DNA of 61,636 nt from Oscillospiraceae bacterium. Lineage in GTDB: Bacteria > Bacillota > Clostridia > Oscillospirales > Acutalibacteraceae. Shown in pieces: positions 43,243 to 52,357 of this stretch (position 1 is the first letter of the stretch; the number at the start of each line of letters is the position of its first letter). The stretch is from positions 1 through 61,636 of the forward strand of contig SVOA01000008.1 in assembly GCA_015066635.1 (NCBI GenBank). The letters run 5' to 3'. The notes under the pieces were generated by a model. It saw nothing but the letters and a program-made list of their open reading frames with translations. It ran no database searches and was not told the origin of the DNA. The position numbers were made by a program, and so were the translations under genes.

Positions 43243-45552
43243 TTATCTGTCCTTATTATTCTCTATCATTTTCTGCGCGCGGAAGCTCAGTTCCTTTGAT
43301 ATTTCGTAGTTCTGAGCTTCGCTGATCAGGTGGATGCTTCTGCCTGAAACCGATGGGGTCAGAAGCACGCTTCCGTTATCGAAATTCAGGCGTATTCCCT
43401 CTCTCGTAATTTCGGCGTTTTCTCCGCCGAGTCTTTCCCTGAGACTTGACGGGGAAACAGACAGAGGAATTTTCCTGCGTGAGACATAAAAATCGGGTAT
43501 TTCCGCCGACAGCCGCGCAAGACTTTTTCCCGTTACGCAGATGATATTCATAAGCCTGACCGCCATAAAAAGCGCGTCTCTCATAAAGGCGTTTGCCCTT
43601 GACATTTCCCTTGCGGAAGCATCCGAGCTGTCGCACGGGGAGTTGTAAAATCTGAGTACGCTTCGGTTGAATTCGCCTGCAATCGAATCAAACACAAACG
43701 GCGAATTGAACGCAACAGAGACATCTCTGCCGTTCTGCGCCTCGTATTTCAGAACTATTGCCGACAGTCTGTCGTGGGAAATCCAGCCGCACTCCCTTGA
43801 AAAAGCCGACAGCAGATTTCCGTATGAATTTATCTTAAAGGTTATGCCGTCTCCTCTGCCCGCGCCGAGTCTGTAAAGGCAGTCCTCAAGCAGCTGTCTG
43901 ATTTTGTCGTTTTTGCACTTGACCGAGCATGAAACCTCGGACAGCTCGGTATCTGTCTGACGGATAATTTCGCGGAAATACATCATTGACACTCCGCTCA
44001 TATCCGAGGGCTTTTTGCAGTCCTCTGCGCCGCAAAGCCGAAACTGACGGTATTTCATTTTGTTTTCAATTTCGCGTACATCCGAGTTTGACAGCGGAAG
44101 TCCGTTTTCTCCGCAAAGGTTAACGCTTATATGAGAGTCCGAGGAGGAAACAAAGATCCCGCATTTAAGGTTACAGAATTTCACATAAAACTCCGTCTGT
44201 GAATAAAAGCCCTCTCCGAAGTCCCATACGCAGCCCCCGTGCAGGGTTACGGCACCCGAAATTATATCTGCCGCAGCATTTGCGGGAACGGTGCCGTCAG
44301 TCAGAATTCCAACCTTTTCTCCTATTGCACAGGACGCAACCGCCTGACCTATAATACTCGCATTTACCCCGTCAAATTCGGTATTCATCCTGCCGCGGAA
44401 ACAGTTGTGCTCGCCGAGGAAGGACGCCGTTGCTCCGTATCTCGTGTCGCCCGAAATCTCCGAGCCGCCGTCGGCAAAGCCCTCGGGCTCAATTACAATA
44501 TTTCTGCCTATTATACAGTCGGGACCTATCTCTGCGGACGCGCCGACAATACTGTTTTTGCGGAGCTTTACGCCCGATTTGATTCTTGCGTTTTCACATA
44601 TAATGCTTCCCTCTGCGTCGCAGTTGTCGTTTAACGACGAGTACGGAAACAAACAGCTTTCTCTGATTTTTGAATTCATACCCGTTCTGCACCCGTCAAG
44701 AAGCACGGCGTACGGACCTATTACGGAGCCCTCGCCCACACAAACATCCCTGCCGAAATAACAAGGCGGAATTATGCTGTAATCTCCGTTGGGAAGGTGC
44801 CCCGACGAATACACACCGCCCGCCGCAGAGCCAATGTCAAGTCTTACCTTGCCGTCAAGACAGTCATTCAGGCACTGTCTGTATGCGGCGGGGTTTCCTA
44901 TATCGCACCAGTAGCCGTCAAGATTACAGTGAAGAACGCTCTCCCCTTCACTCATAACGAGCGGAAAAAGGTCCTTTGAAAAGTCATATTCCTTCCCCTC
45001 GGGGATGTAATTCAGAATATCGGGATTTATGAAATAAATTCCCGTATTAACATAGTCGGAAACAGCCGACGCCCATGACGGTTTCTCTGTAAAGGCTTTT
45101 ACCTTGTCATACTCTCCGAACTCAACAACACCGTACTCTCTGGGGTCCTGCACCCGTGAGCAGGCTATGGTTAATCCCGCATTGTGAGAGATGTGAAAAT
45201 CACTCAGCTTTGTCAGGTCAAAATCGCAAATACAGTCGCCGCTTATCACTAAAAACGGCTCATTTATGTCCCCTGCCGCTCTCTTTACGCTGCCTGCGGT
45301 ACCGAGCGGAGTTTCCTCTGTAAAAAAGGAAAAATTCACGCCGTTAAAGCCTGCCGAATTTACATAATCCGCGATTTTGTCAGCCATATATCCGAGCGCC
45401 AGCCTTATATCGTCAAAGCCGTGTTTTATGAGCAATTCTATTATATAGTGAATTATAGGTCTGCCGAAAAAATTTACCATGGGCTTCGGTGCAGACGCCG
45501 TCAGCGGCATAAGTCTTTTACCGTATCCGCCCGCCATGATTACTGCCTTCAT
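43243..45552 (-). CDS. Sugar-phosphate nucleotidyltransferase / degenerate phosphomannomutase fusion
   Basis: A 769-residue protein. Residues 1-235 are a nucleotidyltransferase with GGYGKRLMPLT and PKPM near the N-terminus, as in mannose-1-phosphate guanylyltransferases. Residues about 250-375 are left-handed beta-helix hexapeptide repeats (IGPYAVL, IGRNIVI). The C-terminal 390 residues align in position with phosphomannomutase, but the catalytic serine motif TASHNP is replaced by FVSSSDSH, so mutase activity is doubtful. Fusions of this type with an altered mutase part are known in Actinobacteria and Clostridia. The ATG at 45552 has GGGGG seven bases upstream; the ATG at 45558 is too close. 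Confidence 0.87.
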   Translation of the reverse strand: MKAVIMAGGYGKRLMPLTASAPKPMVNFFGRPIIHYIIELLIKHGFDDIRLALGYMADKIADYVNSAGFNGVNFSFFTEETPLGTAGSVKRAAGDINEPFLVISGDCICDFDLTKLSDFHISHNAGLTIACSRVQDPREYGVVEFGEYDKVKAFTEKPSWASAVSDYVNTGIYFINPDILNYIPEGKEYDFSKDLFPLVMSEGESVLHCNLDGYWCDIGNPAAYRQCLNDCLDGKVRLDIGSAAGGVYSSGHLPNGDYSIIPPCYFGRDVCVGEGSVIGPYAVLLDGCRTGMNSKIRESCLFPYSSLNDNCDAEGSIICENARIKSGVKLRKNSIVGASAEIGPDCIIGRNIVIEPEGFADGGSEISGDTRYGATASFLGEHNCFRGRMNTEFDGVNASIIGQAVASCAIGEKVGILTDGTVPANAAADIISGAVTLHGGCVWDFGEGFYSQTEFYVKFCNLKCGIFVSSSDSHISVNLCGENGLPLSNSDVREIENKMKYRQFRLCGAEDCKKPSDMSGVSMMYFREIIRQTDTELSEVSCSVKCKNDKIRQLLEDCLYRLGAGRGDGITFKINSYGNLLSAFSRECGWISHDRLSAIVLKYEAQNGRDVSVAFNSPFVFDSIAGEFNRSVLRFYNSPCDSSDASAREMSRANAFMRDALFMAVRLMNIICVTGKSLARLSAEIPDFYVSRRKIPLSVSPSSLRERLGGENAEITREGIRLNFDNGSVLLTPSVSGRSIHLISEAQNYEISKELSFRAQKMIENNKDR

Positions 45553-45566
45553 TTTCATTCCCCCAA

Positions 45567-45585
45567 AATAAAGTTCAACTTTATT
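45567..45585. promoter_or_regulatory. 19-base perfect palindrome, possible operator
   Basis: AATAAAGTT-C-AACTTTATT: nine-base arms around one central base, placed just upstream of the ribosome-binding site of the nucleotidyltransferase fusion. I do not recognise the matching regulator. The tight one-base centre argues for protein binding rather than an RNA hairpin. Confidence 0.5.
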
Positions 45586-45616
45586 ATTGACAGATTAAAA
45601 ATAAATAATCTTTTTG

Positions 45617-45645
45617 TTGAGAAACCGGCAAAATAATGGTAAAAT
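45617..45645 (+). promoter_or_regulatory. Sigma-A promoter of rnhA
   Basis: TTGAGA (45617-45622), 17 bases, TAAAAT (45640-45645), ending 30 bases before the rnhA start. Confidence 0.65.
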
Positions 45646-45675
45646 TATATTATTAAGTTTTACGGAGTAAAAAAT

Positions 45676-46122
45676 ATGGATAAAAAACCTACTGTTGAAA
45701 TGTTTACCGACGGCGCCTGTTCGGGCAATCCCGGTCCCGGCGGCTGGGGAACCGTGCTTCGCTGCAAGGGAGTTGAGAAGGAGCTTTCGGGCGGCGAGAA
45801 GGAAACCACAAACAACAAAATGGAGCTTACCGCCGTTATCGAAGGACTCAAAGCTCTGACAAAACCCTGCCGCGTGATTATCACCACGGACTCAAAGTAT
45901 GTCTGCGACGGCATTACAAAGGGCTGGGCAAAATCGTGGAAGGAAAACGGCTGGAAAAAGAGCGACAAAAAGCCTGCTCTTAATCCCGAATACTGGGACG
46001 AACTGCTCGGACTGCTCGAAATACACGATGCCGAATTTATCTGGGTAAAAGGTCATGCGGGGCATCCCGAAAACGAGCGTTGCGACGCACTTGCCGTTGA
46101 GCAGTCAAAAAAGTTTCAGTAA
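45676..46122 (+). CDS. rnhA: Ribonuclease HI
   Basis: A 148-residue type 1 RNase H. The four catalytic acidic residues are visible as Asp12 ([10 protein letters not shown]), Glu50 (NNKMEL), Asp72 (TTDSKYV) and Asp137 (NERCDALA), with His127 in KGHAGH. It cleaves RNA in RNA-DNA hybrids. It lacks the N-terminal hybrid-binding domain found in some Firmicutes versions and so is the compact form. GGAG precedes the ATG. Confidence 0.97.
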   Translation: MDKKPTVEMFTDGACSGNPGPGGWGTVLRCKGVEKELSGGEKETTNNKMELTAVIEGLKALTKPCRVIITTDSKYVCDGITKGWAKSWKENGWKKSDKKPALNPEYWDELLGLLEIHDAEFIWVKGHAGHPENERCDALAVEQSKKFQ

Positions 46123-46144
46123 TGCTGTTTTTTAATAAAAACTA

Positions 46145-46174
46145 TTGCATTAAATATTATATATATGATAAAAT
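46145..46174 (+). promoter_or_regulatory. Possible sigma-A promoter of the GPH symporter gene
   Basis: TTGCAT (46145-46150), 18 bases, TAAAAT (46169-46174), 46 bases before the TTG start at 46220. Confidence 0.5.
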
Positions 46175-46219
46175 TATTTAAGTATTCAGTTTTAAATCGG
46201 GTTATGAGGATGTGATTTT

Positions 46220-47761
46220 TTGGCAGATACAAATGCAGTAAATACTGCGGCAGTTGACGAGGAATCCTTTGAAAAAGAGGTCGAAAAAGAGGTCGAGAAG
46301 CTCTCGACCGGCAACCGCCGTTATTTAAGACCCAGAGAGATTATTGCGTTTCTCCTGACCACCTTCGGTCAAAAAAATCTGGCTCAGTTTGTTGACGCAA
46401 ACAGACAGTTCTTTATGATAAGCTTCCTGGGTATTACGGGTAAAGCATACGGTATCATAGTAGGACTTGAGTCTATTTATGATGCGCTTGATGACTCTCT
46501 GTCCGGACTTATTATCGACAGAACGAGAACCCGCTGGGGCAGACTTCGTCCGTATATGATAGTTACCGTCCCTATCTGGGGTATTGCGGCGCTCATGCTT
46601 TTCACGGCGCCTAACTTCGGCGTTGGCTCCGCAGGTACCATCATCTGGGCGGTTGTTGCCATCTTTCTCTATAACCTCGGTATGTCGTACTTCGGTGCGT
46701 GGAATATACTTCTTTATAACATAACGCCGAATATCAAGGAAAGAGACAACCTTATAGCCACCTCCAAGTTCTTTGAGCTTTTCGGTATGTGGCTGCCGTC
46801 TCTGCTTCCCTTTGTACTTGAACCTCTCAAGAAAACGGTAGGTATGCAGAACGTCTATACGGGCTTTTCGGTCGCTATGGTCGGCGTAGCCGCGGCAACG
46901 GCAATTTACGGTTTCTTTGCCATGCGTGAGAGGGTTCCCCTTGCTTCGCGTGAGCAGATGCAGGAAATCGGTATTATCGAGTCCTTTAAAAACGCTATTA
47001 AAAATAAGCCCATGCTTATCTCGGTTATCGCAAACTTCTTCGGCTCCTTCAAATCTGTCGGAGGCGCAACCGAAAGTTTCTTCTGGTATCACAACACGGG
47101 CAAGCTTATGAACGGCTCTATCGCAGGTCTGTTCACGGGTATTCCGAATTACATAATCACGCCTCTTACGCCCAAGCTCATAAGAAAATTCGGTGCCAGA
47201 AACACCTCAATAGGTGCAGGCGTTTTCGGCGGCATTGCATATACGCTGATGTTCATTATCGGCTATCAGCCCTTCGGTAAGGAAGGTATGAAATGGCAGG
47301 GCACAAACCTTGCTCTGAACCTCGCGTACCTTACGATTATGCTTACTATCTGCGGACTTCCGAACTGTATTCTCAGAGTTTGCTCGGCAGTTTTGCAGGG
47401 CGACGTTTACGACTACTCCGAGTGGAAATACGGCGTGCGTAACGAGGCTCTCGTGCAGACCATTACCAACTATTTCGGAAAGCTTGCAAACGCAGTTACG
47501 GGACTGCTTTCGGGTCTTGTTATCACTCTTGTCGGCTACGTTGCTCATAAGGACGCACTCGGCAATATCGTTCAGGAAACAAACCCGTCTGTCTTAAACG
47601 GTTTCTTTGCGGTATTTGCGCTGCTCCCCGCCTTTGCAAGATTGTTTAACGGTCTTACCTGGATTTTCTTCCCCGTTCACGGCAAGAAAAAGGAAAAGAT
47701 GCTTCTGGAACTTGAGCAAAGACGCGCCGAGCGTGTAAGCGAAATGGAATCCGAAGATTAA
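46220..47761 (+). CDS. GPH-family (MFS) sugar:cation symporter
   Basis: A 513-residue transporter with about 12 membrane helices. The DDSLSGLIIDRTRTRWGRLRPY region (about residues 91-112) is the loop-2 signature of glycoside-pentoside-hexuronide:cation symporters such as MelB and XynP. An acidic N-terminal 40 residues and a charged tail flank the helices. The start is a TTG at 46220 with GAGGA about nine bases upstream. The substrate cannot be read from sequence; no hydrolase adjoins it. A terminator follows directly. Uptake of a glycoside driven by sodium or protons is the likely role. Confidence 0.85.
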   Translation: MADTNAVNTAAVDEESFEKEVEKEVEKLSTGNRRYLRPREIIAFLLTTFGQKNLAQFVDANRQFFMISFLGITGKAYGIIVGLESIYDALDDSLSGLIIDRTRTRWGRLRPYMIVTVPIWGIAALMLFTAPNFGVGSAGTIIWAVVAIFLYNLGMSYFGAWNILLYNITPNIKERDNLIATSKFFELFGMWLPSLLPFVLEPLKKTVGMQNVYTGFSVAMVGVAAATAIYGFFAMRERVPLASREQMQEIGIIESFKNAIKNKPMLISVIANFFGSFKSVGGATESFFWYHNTGKLMNGSIAGLFTGIPNYIITPLTPKLIRKFGARNTSIGAGVFGGIAYTLMFIIGYQPFGKEGMKWQGTNLALNLAYLTIMLTICGLPNCILRVCSAVLQGDVYDYSEWKYGVRNEALVQTITNYFGKLANAVTGLLSGLVITLVGYVAHKDALGNIVQETNPSVLNGFFAVFALLPAFARLFNGLTWIFFPVHGKKKEKMLLELEQRRAERVSEMESED

Positions 47762-47775
47762 AAGAATAAAAAATT

Positions 47776-47804
47776 AAGGAGAACGGTTTAAAACCGTTCT
47801 CCTT
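47776..47804. terminator. Bidirectional terminator between the symporter and clpC
   Basis: AAGGAGAACGGTTT (47776-47789) and AAACCGTTCTCCTT (47791-47804) form a 14-base stem; T runs follow on the plus strand and A/T-rich sequence lies on the other side. Confidence 0.9.
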
Positions 47805-47817
47805 TTTATTATGCCGT

Positions 47818-50268
47818 TTATCCGTCTGCCTTTTCCGAGAATTTGATTTCCCCGTCGGAAACGGTGCAGATATATTTCTTATCCTTTACGATACTGCCCT
47901 TGAGCATCTCCTCGCTGATACGGTCCTCAAGCTCGGTCTGAATCGCCCTTTTAAGCGGTCTTGCACCGTAAACCTCGTCATATCCTGCCTCGGCAACCTT
48001 CTTTATAACCTCCTCGGAGAATTCAATGCTTATATCCATTTTTTCAATTCTCTTTCTGAGTATTTCGATAAGGTTGCGTGCAATTTTCTCAATATCCTCG
48101 CTTCCGAGTCTGTCAAAGACAATTATATCGTCAACACGGTTGAGGAATTCGGGACGGAAGGTGTTTTTAAGCTCGCCCATTACGGCATCCTTTATCTTCT
48201 CCGTGTCAGCCGCCTTTTCGTCTGCGTTATCGGTAAAGCCGAATGCCGACTGCTTCTGTGTAATCAGCTTTGCGCCGACATTTGAGGTCATAATGATAAC
48301 CGCATTTTTGAAGTCAACCTTTCTGCCCTGCGAATCGGTAAGAATACCGTCGTCAAGAATCTGAAGCAGCATATTGAAAACGTCGGGATGCGCCTTTTCA
48401 ATTTCGTCAAAGAGTATTACCGAATACGGCTTTGTCCTGACCTGGTCGGTAAGCTGTCCGCCCTCGTCGTAGCCGACATATCCGGGAGGCGAGCCGACAA
48501 GACGGGATACCGAATACTTCTCCATATACTCCGACATATCAAGTCTTATCATAGCGTTTTCGTCGCCGAAAAGACTCTCCGCAAGGGCCTTGCAAAGCTC
48601 GGTCTTACCTACGCCCGTAGGTCCAAGGAAGATAAATGAGCCAATCGGCTTTTTGGGGTCTTTAAGACCCGTTCTCGAACGTCTTATAGCCCTTGAAACT
48701 GCCTTGACCGCTGCGTCCTGACCGATTATTCTCGAATGAAGTATATCCTCCATTTTGAGCAGTCTTTCGCTCTCGCTCTCGGTAAGCTGTGAAACGGGAA
48801 CGCCCGTCCATACAGAAACAATGTCGGCGATTTCCTTTTCTGTAACCTCGCCTTTTTTGCTCTCTGCCTGCTCCTGCCAGCTTTCCTTCATTGAGTCGAG
48901 CTTTTGTGCAAGTTCGTTTTCCTCATCACGGAGCTTCGCCGCCGTTTCAAAGTCCTGAGAATTTACGGCGCTCATTTTCTCGGCCTCAATTTCTTTCTTT
49001 CTGTTTTCAAGCTCCTTTAATTCCTCGGGAGCCGTGAAGTTCGCAAGTCTTACCTTTGAGGCAGCCTCGTCAATAAGGTCAATCGCCTTGTCGGGAAGGT
49101 ATCTGTCGCCGATATATCTTGAGGAAAGCTCAACTGCGGCGTTTATTGCCTCGTCTGTGATTTTAAGCTTATGATGTGCCTCGTACTTGTCCCTGATACC
49201 CTTGAGTATCTCAACAGCCTCCTCCTTTGAAGGCTCGCCGACCTTTACGGGCTGAAATCTTCTCTCAAGCGCCGCGTCCTTTTCAATATGCTTGCGGTAC
49301 TCGTCAATGGTTGTGGCGCCTATTACCTGAAGTTCTCCCCTTGCAAGCGAAGGCTTTAAGATATTCGCGGCGTCAACCGCACCCTCTGCGCCGCCCGTGC
49401 CGATAAGGGTGTGAACCTCGTCGATAAAGAGGATGGTGTCATCGGAGTTTTTAACCTCGTCAATGACCTTCTTTATTCTCTCCTCAAAGTCGCCTCTGTA
49501 CTTGGTGCCTGCAACCATTCCCGTAAGGTCAAGAGAAATAATCTTTTTATCTTTAAGCAGTTCGGGAACCTCGCCCGAAACAATTTTAAGTGCAAGTCCC
49601 TCCGCGATAGCCGTTTTGCCGACGCCCGGTTCGCCTATAAGGCAGGGATTGTTTTTGGTTCTGCGGCAAAGTATCTGAATTACTCTGTCGATTTCCTCCT
49701 GACGTCCGATTACGGGGTCAATTTTTCCGAGTCTTGCCATCTCGGTAAGGTCTCTGCCGAATTCCTTGAGCGAATTTTCCTGCTCCGAACCGTCCTGATG
49801 TGCACCTGTGCCCGACTGTGTGCCGGGGGTATTCATAAGCTTTTCGGAAATGCTGTTTGCAATCGCCTCGCCCGAAAGTCCCGCCTGACGCAAAATTCTG
49901 CTTGCAGAGCAGGAAGGGTCGTTAACAACGGCGAGCAGTATATGCTCGGTACCTGCGAGCGAATAACTCGTCTGTACCGCAAACGACAGCGCGGTTTCTA
50001 TAATTCTCTTGCTCTTGGGAGTGAAGTCCCTTGAACTTAACGAGGTGGGATAGCCCGTGCCTATCATTTCCGAAATATATTCCTTAACATCCTTAAATGT
50101 AATTCCCTTATCGCTCAGCACCGCTCCCGCAACAGTCTGCGTGTCACCGAGCAGTCCCAACAGCAAATGTTCGCTGCCGATATATGTGTGTCCGAGGTTT
50201 TCCGCCTCTTCAACGGCTTTGTTGAGCGCTATATTGGCTTTTTCCGTAAACCCGTTAAACTTAAACAT
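47818..50268 (-). CDS. clpC: ATP-dependent Clp protease ATPase subunit ClpC
   Basis: An 816-residue HSP100 unfoldase. Two Clp-N repeats occupy residues 1-145. AAA-1 has GEPGVGKTAIAEG and AAA-2 has GPTGVGKTELCK; between them is the coiled-coil middle domain with a UVR-like stretch (SQDFETAAKLRDEE), as in ClpC. It unfolds proteins, including those marked by arginine phosphorylation, for ClpP. The ATG at 50268 is preferred, as AAAGGA overlaps the ATG at 50277. It is the last gene of the ctsR operon. Confidence 0.96.
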   Translation of the reverse strand: MFKFNGFTEKANIALNKAVEEAENLGHTYIGSEHLLLGLLGDTQTVAGAVLSDKGITFKDVKEYISEMIGTGYPTSLSSRDFTPKSKRIIETALSFAVQTSYSLAGTEHILLAVVNDPSCSASRILRQAGLSGEAIANSISEKLMNTPGTQSGTGAHQDGSEQENSLKEFGRDLTEMARLGKIDPVIGRQEEIDRVIQILCRRTKNNPCLIGEPGVGKTAIAEGLALKIVSGEVPELLKDKKIISLDLTGMVAGTKYRGDFEERIKKVIDEVKNSDDTILFIDEVHTLIGTGGAEGAVDAANILKPSLARGELQVIGATTIDEYRKHIEKDAALERRFQPVKVGEPSKEEAVEILKGIRDKYEAHHKLKITDEAINAAVELSSRYIGDRYLPDKAIDLIDEAASKVRLANFTAPEELKELENRKKEIEAEKMSAVNSQDFETAAKLRDEENELAQKLDSMKESWQEQAESKKGEVTEKEIADIVSVWTGVPVSQLTESESERLLKMEDILHSRIIGQDAAVKAVSRAIRRSRTGLKDPKKPIGSFIFLGPTGVGKTELCKALAESLFGDENAMIRLDMSEYMEKYSVSRLVGSPPGYVGYDEGGQLTDQVRTKPYSVILFDEIEKAHPDVFNMLLQILDDGILTDSQGRKVDFKNAVIIMTSNVGAKLITQKQSAFGFTDNADEKAADTEKIKDAVMGELKNTFRPEFLNRVDDIIVFDRLGSEDIEKIARNLIEILRKRIEKMDISIEFSEEVIKKVAEAGYDEVYGARPLKRAIQTELEDRISEEMLKGSIVKDKKYICTVSDGEIKFSEKADG

Positions 50269-50304
50269 ATATATCATTCCTTTCTGAGTGTATTTTGATT
50301 TTAG

Positions 50305-51303
50305 TTAAATTCTCTCACGCACTATTTTTGCCCTTTCTATATCTCTTTCCTCTGCTGTGAGAGTTCTGCCGACAAAGGCGTTGATTGTGGCAGGCTGCAT
50401 TGATACCATAAGTTCGTTTATGGTAGCGAGATTGGTTTTGAGAAGTCCCGTTACAGCGCCCAGACGAACCTTTGAAATAAGGTTCATAAACTCCTCGGTA
50501 TTCAGAATTCTTGCCGATTTAAGCGTTCCGTAAGCTCTGAACACCATATCCTCGGTAACTATGCTCTTTGCCATTTCATCTCTTGCGTCTCTTTCCTTTG
50601 TCGCAAGCTGAAGCGTAATTGTTTTAAGATTTTCAATAGCCGACTCCTCGCTGATACCCAGCGAAACCTGATTGCTCAGTTGATAGATGTCGCCCATAGC
50701 CTTGCCCGAATCGGAATATGCTCCCCTTATGGTAAGTCCGAGCTTGGAAACGGTAGAGGCGAGCGTGCTTATCTGTCCCTTTGCCGCAAGGGCGGGCAGA
50801 TGAAGTATTACCGACGCCCTCATTCCCGTACCGAGATTTGTCGGGCACTGGGTAAGATAGCCAAGTCTTTCGTCAAAGGCGTATGTCAGCTTCTCATTGA
50901 TTTCGTTATCAATTCTGTCGGCTGTTTCATATGCCTCTTTAAGATTAAGCCCCGGTTTCATAACCTGAAGTCTTATATGGTCATCCTCGCAAAGCATAAT
51001 GCTTACATCCTCATTTTCCGACATAAGCAGGGCTCTGCCGTCTGAATTTGACGCAAACTCGGGACTTATCAGATGTCTTTCCGCCAGCGAAACTATCTGT
51101 GCGCGAGTGAGGGTTTTAAGCTCCGTGTACTGAAGTTTTTCCCTTTCCGCTATCGCATCACGGACGGTTTCGTTAATCTTAATCTTCTGTCTGTTGTCAA
51201 GTCTTGAAGGGAAAGGATATTCTTTAAGATTTCTCGCAAGTCTTATCCTTGTGGATATAACTATATCGTTATGGTCGCCTTCGCCGATATACCATTTACT
51301 CAT
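50305..51303 (-). CDS. mcsB: Protein-arginine kinase McsB
   Basis: A 332-residue ATP:guanido phosphotransferase-like kinase. STRIRLARNL is near residue 17, and the catalytic cysteine region CPTNLGTGMRAS is near residue 155. It phosphorylates arginines on CtsR and on damaged proteins, marking them for ClpC-ClpP. The ATG at 51303 overlaps the mcsA stop by eight bases, in keeping with the McsA-McsB complex being made in equal amounts. Confidence 0.96.
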   Translation of the reverse strand: MSKWYIGEGDHNDIVISTRIRLARNLKEYPFPSRLDNRQKIKINETVRDAIAEREKLQYTELKTLTRAQIVSLAERHLISPEFASNSDGRALLMSENEDVSIMLCEDDHIRLQVMKPGLNLKEAYETADRIDNEINEKLTYAFDERLGYLTQCPTNLGTGMRASVILHLPALAAKGQISTLASTVSKLGLTIRGAYSDSGKAMGDIYQLSNQVSLGISEESAIENLKTITLQLATKERDARDEMAKSIVTEDMVFRAYGTLKSARILNTEEFMNLISKVRLGAVTGLLKTNLATINELMVSMQPATINAFVGRTLTAEERDIERAKIVRERI

Positions 51304-51805
51304 CTTTCTTGTCCCCTTCCTTCTCAGCGTCATTTATCTTATCTCTGAGTACAGCCGCCTGCTCGTAATCCTGAGCGTCAACCGCCTTTTTAAGCTCCGC
51401 CTTTAAATCTTCAAGCTCCGTTCTTTTTTCGATTATTTCGGATGCGTTGGGGATTTTGCCCTCGTGTGAAGTCTTGCCGTGAATTCTCTCAAGCGAGGGA
51501 AGCAGTTTGTCATAGAAGGTATCATAGCAGTCCGCACAGCCTATTTTGCCGCTTCTGACTATGTCCTCAAAGCTTGAGCCGCATTTGTCGCAGCGAAGTG
51601 AGTGTGCGCCGATAGACGCGAGCGCAGGCTCATTAAAGAAAGAACTGAGCATATCCGAAAAGCTGAAGCCGAAGTCCGAAAACATACTGTCGTATCCGAG
51701 ACTCTTGGCACAGTCCGAGCAAAGATGTGCCTGTGTTGTTTCTCCGTTTATAATTCTTTTGATATGAGTTGTTGCCTCATTTTTTTTACAGTTCTGACAA
51801 AGCAT
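51296..51805 (-). CDS. mcsA: McsA, activator of McsB
   Basis: A 169-residue zinc-binding protein with CxxC pairs at residues 3-6, 28-31 and near 73-76 and 90-93 (CQNC, CSDC, CDKC, CADC). A UVR domain at the C-terminus contains AVDAQDYEQAAVLRDKI. It activates the McsB kinase and holds it in check. It lies between ctsR and mcsB, in the typical order. Confidence 0.95.
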   Translation of the reverse strand: MLCQNCKKNEATTHIKRIINGETTQAHLCSDCAKSLGYDSMFSDFGFSFSDMLSSFFNEPALASIGAHSLRCDKCGSSFEDIVRSGKIGCADCYDTFYDKLLPSLERIHGKTSHEGKIPNASEIIEKRTELEDLKAELKKAVDAQDYEQAAVLRDKINDAEKEGDKKDE

Positions 51806-51819
51806 AATTATTTCTCCTT

Positions 51820-52272
51820 TCAGTTCATGGTGCTCAGAAGCAGCTGCTTGAAAAGTTCTGCCCTGAAGCTGTCGCGCACTTCCTCGGGAATTACCTTATA
51901 GTTTTTGTCCGAGGTTGCGGTAAGTATCATTTTAGTCTGGTCATCGGTCAAAAGATTTCTGTCATAAAGATTTATAATGTTCGCCCTGCAAACCTTTTCG
52001 CTTATCCTGTCTCCTATCGAGTTTATAAGGTGCATTTTAAGCGTGGAAAGGTCGTAGTTTGCACGGGTAATTCTGATGTATCCTCCGCCGCCCCTGTGGC
52101 TCTCGACTATGTAGCCGTGCTCGGGAGTAAAGCGCGAGGATATGACGTAGTTTATCTGACTCGGAACGCAACCGATACGCTCCGCTAAATCGTTGCGCCT
52201 GATTTCGGCCGTACTGTTGCCGTCGTCAAGCATCTGCATAATCATTTCGGCTATTTCTTTACTAAGGTTCAT
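51820..52272 (-). CDS. ctsR: Transcriptional repressor CtsR
   Basis: A 150-residue CtsR with an N-terminal winged helix-turn-helix (RNDLAERIGCVPSQINYVISSRF). The four-glycine loop HRGGGGYIRI at residues 59-68 acts as a heat sensor in Bacillus; Arg60 lies in the DNA-binding wing that McsB targets. It represses clp and its own operon until heat or stress. The ATG at 52272 is chosen over a GTG at 52290, which overlaps the GAGG. Consensus operators lie at 52299-52315 and 52358-52374. Confidence 0.95.
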   Translation of the reverse strand: MNLSKEIAEMIMQMLDDGNSTAEIRRNDLAERIGCVPSQINYVISSRFTPEHGYIVESHRGGGGYIRITRANYDLSTLKMHLINSIGDRISEKVCRANIINLYDRNLLTDDQTKMILTATSDKNYKVIPEEVRDSFRAELFKQLLLSTMN

Positions 52273-52298
52273 GTTTAATAATCGCCTCACTTTTTGAC

Positions 52299-52315
52299 TT
52301 TGACTTTCTTTGACC
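52299..52315 (-). promoter_or_regulatory. CtsR operator, downstream copy
   Basis: Minus strand GGTCAAA-GAA-AGTCAAA, an exact match to the CtsR heptad direct repeat RGTCAAA-NAN-RGTCAAA. A third heptad overlaps it by one base at 52293-52299. It lies in the leader after the -10 box. Confidence 0.9.
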
Positions 52316-52328
52316 TTTAACAGCTTTT

Positions 52329-52356
52329 ATTATAGACCGTTTTTCGAAATCGTCAA
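52329..52356 (-). promoter_or_regulatory. Sigma-A promoter of the ctsR operon
   Basis: Minus-strand TTGACG (52351-52356), 16 bases, TATAAT (52329-52334). It lies between two CtsR operators. Confidence 0.82.
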
Positions 52357-52357
52357 A

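Noticed and set aside
45587-45592. TTGACA as a -35 box for rnhA
   Set aside because: No acceptable -10 lies 16-18 bases downstream; the TTGAGA/TAAAAT pair closer to the gene is better.
46325-47092. Minus-strand open frame of 255 codons opposite the GPH symporter
   Set aside because: The symporter has clear membrane helices and family motifs; the reverse frame is charged and featureless.
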